A stretch of 8,935 nucleotides of DNA from CAYYTU01 sp964474655 (lineage in GTDB: Bacteria > Chloroflexota > Anaerolineae > B4-G1). Positions within the stretch are counted from its first letter, which is position 1. Each line of letters starts with the position of its first letter. The notes below the pieces were generated by a model. It had not been told where the DNA came from, did not search any database, and worked only from the letters and a program-made list of their open reading frames with translations. The DNA lies in contig CAYYTU010000100.1 of the NCBI GenBank assembly GCA_964474655.1, positions 1 to 8,935 of the forward strand, given 5' to 3'. A program made the position numbers and the translations under genes. Shown one piece after another: positions 1 to 5,198 of this stretch.

Positions 1-440
1 GCTTCGGATACTACGTGGCCTGGAGGAACCCGGCGGTGACGGCCTTCTATCAGGGCGCCGATCCGGGCAGCTTCCTGGCCCAGATGAGGAACGTCGCCAC
101 GCAGACCCCGACTCTGATTCCCTTTCAGGCGCTGCGGGCCTTGCTCTGGACGGCGTTCGCCTTGCCGGTCATCAGCATGCTACGGCATAAGCCCTGGCTG
201 GGCGCGTTGCTGACCGGGTTGTTGCTCAGCCTGCCGATGAACATACCGCACATCGTGCCCAACCCGTATATGCCAGCAGCCGTCCGGACGGCTCACTTCA
301 TCGAGACCGCCAGCTCGAATTTCATCTTCGGGGTGCTGATGTTCTGGCTGCTCCACCGCTCCCATCGCTCGCTGGCGGATCTGTTCGGAGTATCTGACAG
401 CATGCCAGTCGTGGACGAAGCAAAAAGTCAATCAGTCTAG
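1..440 (+). CDS. C-terminal part of an unrecognised multi-pass membrane protein
   Basis: The reading frame is already open at base 3 and runs without a stop to TAG at 438-440, so the gene starts upstream of the window. About 146 residues are visible. A GTG at 15 could serve as a start, but it has no ribosome binding site and the frame is open before it, so truncation by the window edge is more likely. Three hydrophobic stretches can be seen: around ALRALLWTAFALPVISML, around the LGALLTGLLLSLP segment, and near FIFGVLMFWLLH. This indicates an integral membrane protein with a short soluble tail. I do not recognise the family and assign no function. The next gene begins only 38 bp downstream on the same strand, so the two may be co-transcribed. 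Confidence 0.75.
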   Translation, partial: FGYYVAWRNPAVTAFYQGADPGSFLAQMRNVATQTPTLIPFQALRALLWTAFALPVISMLRHKPWLGALLTGLLLSLPMNIPHIVPNPYMPAAVRTAHFIETASSNFIFGVLMFWLLHRSHRSLADLFGVSDSMPVVDEAKSQSV

Positions 441-478
441 AATTGCACGACGGCTTCCAGGAGAAGATAGGTTGACTT

Positions 479-1411
479 ATGTTGACAAGAATCGATAATC
501 CGAGGATTTTAGAGGAGACGCAGGACGTTCAGATCGCTCCGGAGGCGACGCTGCACGTGGCGACGCTGCGCCACGCGGAGCGGGCCGGGCGCGAGGACGC
601 GCGAACCGCGCTCTATGTCCACGGCTCCGGCACCGTCGGCAATCACACCATCGTCGAGCGCCCCTCGCGCTGGCTGATCGACCGGGGGGTCTACGACGTC
701 GTCATCATGCCGGACCGCCGGGGCTGCGGCGGTAGCTCGCCCTGGACCCGCAAGCCGACCATTCGCGATCAGGCCCGGGATATGGAAGCCCTGCTCGACG
801 CGCTGGCGGTCGAGGGGCCGCTGGACGCGCTGGGGCTATCCACCGGCGGGCCCATCGCGCTGACGCTGGCCCACCTGGACGAGCGCGTCCGGCTGGTGGG
901 CCTGATCAGCTCCTCGCCCACGCTGAAGCAGATCGCCTGGCCGTGGAACTGGCTGATCGGCATCGGGCTGGTACCGGCGGTGATGAAGCTGATGTACCGC
1001 CGTGAGATCGGCCAGGAGGAGCCCAGGTACATCGACTACGACTTCATGTACGACTGGGAGAACCCGACGCGGCGGGAGCGCTGGGAGCACTTCAAAGAGG
1101 TGCTGCGCCACACGCCGGAGGATCGGCTGGATTCGGTGATGTACGAGTTCAACGCCACGCTCGACCCGGCCAACGCCGAGGTCCCGGAGAACGTGCGGCT
1201 GGCGATCCCGGTGTTGCAAGTCATCGGCACCGAGGACGAGACGTGGGGCAGCGAGATGCCGGAGAAGTACCGGCGGCGGCTCCCGAACCTGCGGCGGCAG
1301 CTGATCCCCGGCGCTGACCACGGCGACGCGCTCACCCGGAGCGACGAGTTCCACGCGGCCTTCGCGGAGATGCTGGAGGCGGAACGGGCCGCGGCTTCTA
1401 CGAACGGCTAA
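479..1411 (+). CDS. Alpha/beta hydrolase (serine hydrolase fold)
   Basis: A 310-residue protein with the full layout of the alpha/beta hydrolase superfamily. An HGSG oxyanion-loop motif lies at residues 48-51. A DRRGCGGS turn lies at 79-86. The nucleophile elbow GLSTGG places the catalytic Ser at 121. A late acidic residue (TED, Asp253) and GADHGDAL (His281) complete the likely Ser-Asp-His triad. The region at about 150-235, rich in Trp and Tyr, probably forms the lid over the active site. No signal peptide is visible, so it is probably cytoplasmic. The substrate cannot be deduced; esterase, epoxide hydrolase or C-C hydrolase activity are all possible. ATG 479 has an AGGAGAAG site about 12 bp upstream. 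The coding sequence is strongly GC-rich, unlike the second hydrolase on the opposite strand. The stop codon lies inside the left direct repeat of an inserted element at 1405-1563. Confidence 0.93.
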   Translation: MLTRIDNPRILEETQDVQIAPEATLHVATLRHAERAGREDARTALYVHGSGTVGNHTIVERPSRWLIDRGVYDVVIMPDRRGCGGSSPWTRKPTIRDQARDMEALLDALAVEGPLDALGLSTGGPIALTLAHLDERVRLVGLISSSPTLKQIAWPWNWLIGIGLVPAVMKLMYRREIGQEEPRYIDYDFMYDWENPTRRERWEHFKEVLRHTPEDRLDSVMYEFNATLDPANAEVPENVRLAIPVLQVIGTEDETWGSEMPEKYRRRLPNLRRQLIPGADHGDALTRSDEFHAAFAEMLEAERAAASTNG

Positions 1412-1563
1412 ACCCGATACCGTTTAGTCAAGACTTTGGACGTCTTTTGACCAGGGGTTGGAGGCCAAAGCAGCCCAAAACCGTGTCAAAATCTGTTAAC
1501 TGGGTACTTTTGAGGCTTCCGAAGTCTGATCCGTGCTTATCTAAACCGTATTGCGGCTAAACC
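1405..1563. mobile_element. MITE-like element, copy A, with 10-bp direct repeats
   Basis: The core at 1415-1553 (139 bp) has imperfect terminal inverted repeats: CGATACCGTTTAG at the left and CTAAACCGTATTG at the right, 11 of 13 paired. It is flanked by the identical 10-mer CGGCTAAACC at 1405-1414 and 1554-1563, which looks like a target-site duplication. Its left copy contains the TAA stop of the upstream hydrolase. Inside are a degenerate palindrome around 1430-1446 and a GCTTCCGAAGTC palindrome at 1515-1526. The whole unit aligns over its full length, in reverse orientation and with only scattered mismatches, to the element at 5002-5159. It has no coding capacity, so movement would need a transposase supplied from elsewhere. 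The alternative reading is that CTAAAC is a conserved part of the element and not duplicated target. Confidence 0.7.
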
Positions 1564-1575
1564 GTGGTATGCTTA

Positions 1576-1593
1576 GACTTTGTCCAAAGTCCA
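1576..1593. repeat. Palindrome containing a copy of the TGGACTTTGGAYAA 14-mer
   Basis: GACTTTG (1576-1582), a 2-nt spacer, then CAAAGTC (1585-1591) form a perfect 7-bp palindrome. Read on the - strand, 1580-1593 is TGGACTTTGGACAA, identical to 3051-3064 and one base different from the copies at 3345-3358 and 8828-8841. It lies between the convergent ends of the two hydrolase genes. No T-run follows, so it is not an obvious intrinsic terminator. Confidence 0.65.
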
Positions 1594-1612
1594 AAATCTA
1601 CAGCTAATTCCA

Positions 1613-2551
1613 TCATTGGCTTTTATCATTAATCCCGTTCTTAATGAAGTTGATGCTTTCTTCTTCCAGTTGCTGTAACCCCGGTGATTCGATGGGAAAA
1701 TGCCCAGCGTTTTCAAGCATTCTGAGCCTCTTGGGAGCTTGGATTTTATCAAAAAACAATCGACTGACTTTTACCGGTGTCCAGCGATCATCTTCAGGAT
1801 GTGTCATCAGCACGGGGCAGAGGGAGAACTGCTGCGGTTCAATCAGTGGAATAGACTTCATCATCGTCACCAGAAAATAGAGCGGAACGGAGCTGCCTGC
1901 GCTGGCTTTGTCCTTCAAAAGAATGTTCAAAAGAAGCCTGTCATTTACAATTGTTCGCATATTCGCCACTTCTTTAACAGCAATTTTCAGTCGTTTCTGT
2001 ACCCAGGCAGGCAAGAGATTCATCAGTCTGATGCCTACACGAGACTGAAATTTGTTTTTTGCAGAAGAGTCTCTAACTTCCTGGTACCGGTTATCAAGAA
2101 TATTGGTCACAATCAACCCTTCTACTTCTTCTACTGTACAAACAACATTGTAGGCAAGCATTCCACCCGCACTGAATCCAAATACATACACTTTGCGTCC
2201 CCGCTCAATCTCTCTGCGTACCATGAACGATCCGACATCGATCCACAACGGATAATCGAGAGTGTCCTGCACACGGGTATAACCATAGCCGGGGAGGTCC
2301 GGACACACAACATGGTATCCGGCCTTTGCCAGGGGAACGCCAATGAAGGACAATATCCTTCCGTTTCCACCAACACCATGAAACATGACTATCGAAACAT
2401 TAGACTCCCTCTCTGGTGTGTACTCATCATAGCGGATGATGTTATCCCGAAATTGAACTGTGCATTCTTCGGGTCTGCATGCATCCGAGATTCTGTTGTG
2501 CTCTGGAAAAAATTGTTGAATTTGCTTCCAATACTCATTCTTCTCGAACAT
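1613..2551 (-). CDS. Alpha/beta hydrolase, AT-rich, probably acquired
   Basis: A 312-residue alpha/beta hydrolase. Visible motifs are HGVGGNG (58-64, oxyanion loop), CPDLPGYG (83-90), the nucleophile elbow GFSAGG with Ser127, an acidic site HPEDDRWTP (Asp254 or Asp255), and NAGHFPIE with His284. This is a complete triad in the usual order. A helical, Leu- and Lys-rich insertion at about 160-235 is the likely lid. The HPEDDRWTP and GHFPIE motifs resemble lysophospholipase or haloperoxidase-like hydrolases, but the substrate is not deducible. ATG 2551 is supported by an AAAGGAGAAG site 6 bp upstream on the - strand. Sampled lines are about 40-50% GC, against 65-70% in the adjacent hydrolase, and codon use is AT-ended. 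This suggests transfer from another genome. It is convergent with the upstream hydrolase and divergent from the histone-fold gene. Confidence 0.92.
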   Translation of the reverse strand: MFEKNEYWKQIQQFFPEHNRISDACRPEECTVQFRDNIIRYDEYTPERESNVSIVMFHGVGGNGRILSFIGVPLAKAGYHVVCPDLPGYGYTRVQDTLDYPLWIDVGSFMVRREIERGRKVYVFGFSAGGMLAYNVVCTVEEVEGLIVTNILDNRYQEVRDSSAKNKFQSRVGIRLMNLLPAWVQKRLKIAVKEVANMRTIVNDRLLLNILLKDKASAGSSVPLYFLVTMMKSIPLIEPQQFSLCPVLMTHPEDDRWTPVKVSRLFFDKIQAPKRLRMLENAGHFPIESPGLQQLEEESINFIKNGINDKSQ

Positions 2552-2631
2552 GACGTCTTCTCCTTTGCGTGCGTTCTTGTATCAATTTAAAAAAGCTGTA
2601 TCAGTTTAGTCTCGTGAGCAAACTGCTCTCA

Positions 2632-2648
2632 GCCCTCGTCCCGAGGGC
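2632..2648. repeat. GC-rich hairpin
   Basis: GCCCTCG, loop TCC, CGAGGGC form a perfect 7-bp stem. No T-run follows on either strand, so a terminator role is not supported. Confidence 0.55.
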
Positions 2649-2667
2649 GGCTCAGGTGAGAAAATGT

Positions 2668-2698
2668 CATCTTGGAAAAAATTTTCTGCCCCAAGATG
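2668..2698. repeat. Inverted repeat with 8-bp arms
   Basis: CATCTTGG at 2668-2675 pairs perfectly with CCAAGATG at 2691-2698 around a 15-nt AT-rich loop. It stands upstream of the - strand hydrolase, at a distance that could place it in the leader or promoter region of an upstream transcript. Function unknown. Confidence 0.5.
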
Positions 2699-2940
2699 CC
2701 CCCGAGACGGTGGCTTGGAGCTTTTGCTCAAAGGACTGAAAGGTTACAAAAAGCTGGCTGGCTATTGCAAACAATGTTCGCCGCTTGAGAAGTTTTTGCT
2801 ATTCTTACCCGCTATTTTACCCTAAAAGGCAAAAATTGGAGAGAGACCAGTCTAACCCTCTCTTCTTCTCACTGGTCGAACCGTCAAGCGGCTGTTGTGT
2901 GCAGGACTTTATCTGCCCTCTTTGTCTCCTGTGATGGACC

Positions 2941-3013
2941 GCCCGCCAACTGAATTCCAACTTTTTCCAACGCGATACAATGCTTGATCCCACCCGCCTC
3001 GTAGTTGGCGGGC
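2941..3013. repeat. Long-loop inverted repeat with 11-bp perfect arms
   Basis: GCCCGCCAACT at 2941-2951 is the exact reverse complement of AGTTGGCGGGC at 3003-3013, with a 51-nt AT-rich loop. The GC-rich arms around an AT-rich centre suggest a stem or a very small palindromic element. It sits 37 bp left of the element at 3051-3358. Confidence 0.6.
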
Positions 3014-3050
3014 CCAGTTCTCTGGTAAAATAATAAGTGAGCAATTGGAT

Positions 3051-3358
3051 TGGACTTTGGACAAATCTTGTTTGACCTTCCCGAAAGCTTTCAGATGCGA
3101 TGAAATTGGCTGAGAATTACCTGAAAGTGGTCCTCTTTGACCTTGTAAGCGTTCAGGGATAGTCTCTGGCGGGGTTTGTAACCCCGCCACTGGTGGGATT
3201 TACACAAGAAATAGCACGCCCAAGCATCTCCTCGTCTAAATCGGGGGTTGCAAACCCCCTCTGAGCGGGGGAGGTGAATGCTTACTTGACCTTTTGGGTT
3301 ATTCTTTTTAGCTTTCGGGAAGGTTATCGACGGAGATTTGAGTTTTATCCAAAGTCCA
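3051..3358. mobile_element. Second MITE-like element with two-part terminal inverted repeats
   Basis: The left end TGGACTTTGGACAA (3051-3064) pairs with the right end TTATCCAAAGTCCA (3345-3358), 13 of 14. An inner block ACCTTCCCGAAAGCT (3075-3089) pairs 15 of 15 with AGCTTTCGGGAAGGT (3310-3324). The total is 308 bp. Inside are two strong hairpins: TGGCGGGGTT / AACCCCGCCA at 3167-3189 and GGGGGTT / AACCCCC at 3243-3259. It has no open frame of its own that looks like protein, and no clear target duplication at its edges. The terminal 14-mer recurs at 1580-1593 and 8828-8841, so the ends belong to a dispersed family. This is an inference from structure; it could also be a large structured RNA or a remnant of a longer transposon. 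Confidence 0.55.
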
Positions 3359-3384
3359 GAAGTATCTTTATAATACCCCAATGG

Positions 3385-3445
3385 GGCACGGTCAGGAGAC
3401 CGGCCCCAGCGGGCAAAAAGCTCTGGCTGGTCTCCCGACCGTGCC
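3385..3445. repeat. Inverted pair of a dispersed 26-nt repeat
   Basis: One copy runs 3385-3410 on the + strand and a second runs 3420-3445 on the - strand. The pattern is GGCRCGGTCRGG followed by AGACCRGCCMSAGC. Together they make a near-perfect inverted repeat with a 9-nt spacer, able to form a long hairpin just upstream of the histone-fold gene. A third copy lies at 4893-4918, downstream of the DNA glycosylase gene, so two copies precede the putative operon and one follows it. Confidence 0.65.
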
Positions 3446-3514
3446 AGCAGCAGGTCGGTTTCATAAAGAGCTTTTGTGGACTTACTTAGCACGTGCAGGA
3501 GGTAGGAGGGAGAA

Positions 3515-3967
3515 ATGTCCGTAGTCTTTGGCGCGAATCGGGTGGAGGAGCTGGTCCGGCGTGTGGCTGAAATCAATCTGGACAAGAGCGACCTCAAGCG
3601 CCTATCGGATTTTGTCGGCGATAAGCTCTATGATCTGCTGATCACCGGCGTCCGCCATGCCGATTACAACAATCGTGATCTCATCATAGTGCCGGATTTG
3701 CCGTTGACGACCGGGCTACGAGAGAGCATGCAGAATTTTGAGCTCTACGAGGAGCAGCTGGAGATCGAGCCGATCCTGGAACAGCTGGCGACTTACCCGG
3801 TGCTGGAGCACGAACCGAGCCAGGAGGTCCTCGATCTGCTGCCTCAGCTCGTCGGTACGTTGATTATGGTCACCGTGCAGATGATGACCGTAGTCGATCC
3901 TGGCGTCTCCAATCCCGACGCCGAGACCTGGGATCGGACGACGGAGGCCATCGACCTGCTTATCTAG
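3515..3967 (+). CDS. DUF1931 histone-fold protein (bacterial pseudodimeric histone-like)
   Basis: A 150-residue protein matching, by my recollection of the family, the DUF1931 proteins of Aquifex (Aq_328) and Thermus, whose structures show two histone folds in one chain. The diagnostic stretches are DKSDLKRLSDFVGDKLYDLL (about 23-42), DLPLTTGLRESMQNF (61-75), the EIEPILEQLATYP region (83-95) and the closing VDPGVSNPDAETWDR (127-141). Length matches the family. The first fold spans about residues 7-70 and the second about 83-148. The protein is quite acidic for a DNA-binding protein, so direct DNA compaction is not assured; binding, spacing or a partner role is open. ATG 3515 has a very strong site, AGGAGGTAGGAGGG, ending 4-5 bp upstream. 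The DNA glycosylase gene starts 40 bp downstream, suggesting one transcript. Confidence 0.88.
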   Translation: MSVVFGANRVEELVRRVAEINLDKSDLKRLSDFVGDKLYDLLITGVRHADYNNRDLIIVPDLPLTTGLRESMQNFELYEEQLEIEPILEQLATYPVLEHEPSQEVLDLLPQLVGTLIMVTVQMMTVVDPGVSNPDAETWDRTTEAIDLLI

Positions 3968-4007
3968 GTGCTTGGATTAAGCAGCATGCGACGGTGGAGG
4001 CTATGCT

Positions 4008-4832
4008 ATGCCTGAGCTGCCGGACGTCGAGACGATGCGGCGGTATCTCGCATCCACGTCGTTACATCAGACGATTGAGGCGGTTCAACTCGAGGATGCC
4101 GGTATGCTGCTGGATCACGTAACGTCTGCCCAGGAGCTACAGGCTGGGCTTGAGGGGCGTACCTTGGCTTCAACTCGGCGGCACGGCAAGCATTTGTTCG
4201 TGGCGCTGGATGGAGAGGGGGACGTGGCTGGGTTTCTCGAGCTCCACTTCGGGATGACTGGCGGACTGACGTATTTCGAGCCCCCGGACGAGGCGCCGGC
4301 GTATGCTCGGGTGGTGTTCCACTTCGCAAGCGACCATCGGTTGGCCTATCACGCGATGCGGAAGCTGGGCGAGGTCGCGCTGATCGACGACGTCGAGCGG
4401 TTCGTCGAGAGAAGAGACCTGGGGCCCGATGCCCTCGATCCCGCGTTCGATCTGGCAGCCTTCAAGCAGGCCGTCGCGGGGCACCGGGCGATGGTCAAAG
4501 CCGTCCTGATGGACCAGAGGACGATGGCCGGGATCGGCAATGTCTACGCCGACGAGATCGCGTTCCAGACCGGCGTCCACCCGCGGGCCAAGCTCAGCGA
4601 TCTGGACGAGGCGGCGCTGGCGCGGCTCTTCCACGCGATGAAGGACGTGCTCCGGACGGCGGTCGCATGTCAGGCGCAGCCGGAGCAGTTCCCGGATTCG
4701 TTCCTCGGGCCGCATCGCCACGAAGGCGGTCGATGCCCGCGGTGCGGCATTGCTCTGGAGCGCGTCAAGGTCTCCAGTCGCACGGCTTACTTCTGTCCGC
4801 ACTGTCAGGGGGAATCGGATGCATCCAGCTGA
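4008..4832 (+). CDS. mutM: Formamidopyrimidine-DNA glycosylase family protein (Fpg/MutM type)
   Basis: A 274-residue base-excision repair enzyme that removes oxidised purines such as 8-oxoguanine and nicks the abasic site. The N-terminus PELPDVE supplies the catalytic Pro2 and Glu3. Lys61 in RRHGKHLF matches the conserved lysine. HFGMTGG (81-87) carries the intercalating Met83. The helix-two-turn-helix core is KAVLMDQRTMAGIGNVYADE (164-183). A C-terminal zinc finger has Cys243/Cys246 and Cys263/Cys266, with the phosphate-binding Arg258. Length is usual for the family. Two features are less typical: PELPDVE where most have PELPEVE, and MRKLG (117-121) where classical enzymes have PRRFG, which replaces the void-filling Phe by Leu. 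It may therefore belong to a side branch of the Fpg/Nei family with altered substrate choice. TGGAGG lies 7 bp before ATG 4008. Confidence 0.93.
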   Translation: MPELPDVETMRRYLASTSLHQTIEAVQLEDAGMLLDHVTSAQELQAGLEGRTLASTRRHGKHLFVALDGEGDVAGFLELHFGMTGGLTYFEPPDEAPAYARVVFHFASDHRLAYHAMRKLGEVALIDDVERFVERRDLGPDALDPAFDLAAFKQAVAGHRAMVKAVLMDQRTMAGIGNVYADEIAFQTGVHPRAKLSDLDEAALARLFHAMKDVLRTAVACQAQPEQFPDSFLGPHRHEGGRCPRCGIALERVKVSSRTAYFCPHCQGESDASS

Positions 4833-4857
4833 CAGGACAATTGATGAGCGCCGCTCG

Positions 4858-4918
4858 GGCCGGTCGCCGAAGGCGCGACCGTGCCCGAGGGTGGCGCGGT
4901 CGGGAGACCGGCCACAGC
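4858..4918. repeat. Third copy of the dispersed 26-nt repeat within a GC-rich hairpin region
   Basis: The copy at 4893-4918 matches those at 3385-3410 and 3420-3445. GGCCGGTC (4858-4865) and GACCGGCC (4906-4913) are perfect inverted arms, with a nested CGACCG / CGGTCG pair. The block begins about 25 bp after the mutM stop, so the folded RNA could protect or end the transcript, but no immediate T-run supports an intrinsic terminator. Confidence 0.55.
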
Positions 4919-5001
4919 TCTGAGCGAGTTTCTGTTTTTCAGACCCCTGGGGGCGCCAGAGCGGCGATTGCTCACCGGGTTGAAAAGTCATTGTTACCGG
5001 T

Positions 5002-5159
5002 CGTTTAGACTCAATACGGTTTAGATAAGCACAGATCAGACTTCGGAAGTCTCAAAAGTACCCAGCTAACAGATTTTGACACGGATTTGGGCCTGCTTGG
5101 GCCTCAAACCCCTGGCTCAAAAGACTTCCGAAGTCTTCTAACGGTATTGCGTTTAGGCT
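5002..5159. mobile_element. MITE-like element, copy B, inverted relative to copy A
   Basis: The core at 5012-5149 (138 bp) has terminal inverted repeats CAATACGGTTTAGA at the left and TCTAACGGTATTG at the right. Flanking 10-mers are CGTTTAGACT (5002-5011) and CGTTTAGGCT (5150-5159), one mismatch, a likely aged target duplication. Two palindromes lie within: AGACTTCGGAAGTCT at 5039-5053 and AAGACTTCCGAAGTCTT at 5121-5137. The reverse complement aligns with copy A end to end, including a block around GTGTCAAAATCTGTTA. In the centre, TTGGGCCTGC and TTGGGCC repeat directly. It ends about 24 bp before the aldolase ribosome binding site, so it may carry or disturb the aldolase promoter. No protein is encoded. 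Confidence 0.72.
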
Positions 5160-5178
5160 CGTATATTAGACTCGTATA
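5153..5178. repeat. Tandem 13-bp duplication in the aldolase leader
   Basis: TTAGGCTCGTATA (5153-5165) is followed at once by TTAGACTCGTATA (5166-5178), 12 of 13 identical. It overlaps the right edge of the element and lies 4-30 bp before the ribosome binding site. It could be an operator pair, a duplicated -10-like TATA region, or replication slippage. No matching -35 box at proper spacing was convincing. Confidence 0.55.
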
Positions 5179-5182
5179 GACG

Positions 5183-5190
5183 AAGGAGGG
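5183..5190 (+). promoter_or_regulatory. Ribosome binding site that decides the aldolase start
   Basis: AAGGAGGG lies 8 bp before ATG 5199. The in-frame TTG at 5193 is only 2 bp away, too close, so ATG 5199 is the better start. Confidence 0.75.
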
Positions 5191-5198
5191 ACTTGAAG

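Larger units (their letters stand above)
2594..3514. other. Non-coding, repeat-dense intergenic stretch
   Basis: About 0.9 kb with no believable gene. The open frames here are short, overlap each other, lack ribosome binding sites and cross the inverted repeats. From left to right it contains GC hairpins, a long-loop inverted repeat at 2941-3013, a MITE-like element at 3051-3358, and an inverted pair of a dispersed repeat at 3385-3445. The last part holds the leader and ribosome binding site of the histone-fold gene. AT content is high compared with the flanking genes on the right. I found no tRNA cloverleaf and no riboswitch I could name. Confidence 0.7.

Noticed and set aside
479..2551. The two hydrolases as a duplicated pair
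   Set aside because: They share only the general fold motifs; sequence, composition and strand differ, so a recent duplication is not supported.
1700..2590. 296-residue open frame on the + strand
   Set aside because: Antisense to the AT-rich hydrolase, which has a complete triad and a strong ribosome binding site; the + translation has no domain.
2909..3190. 93-residue open frame on the - strand
   Set aside because: No ribosome binding site, overlaps another frame, and lies across an inverted repeat.
3051..3444. CRISPR array
   Set aside because: The repeats are inverted and unequal in spacing, without regular repeat-spacer units or nearby cas genes.
3091..3597. 168-residue open frame on the - strand, considered as a transposase remnant
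   Set aside because: It crosses the inverted repeats and the start of the histone-fold gene, shows no DDE, HUH or serine-recombinase motif, and the short RSPDRA-like peptide is only the translated dispersed repeat.
4170..4991. 273-residue open frame on the - strand
   Set aside because: Antisense to the glycosylase gene and reaching into repeat DNA; no recognisable domain.
1405..5159. Composite transposon bounded by the two inverted elements
   Set aside because: Each copy has its own flanking 10-bp repeat and the outermost flanks do not match each other as direct repeats, so independent insertions fit better.
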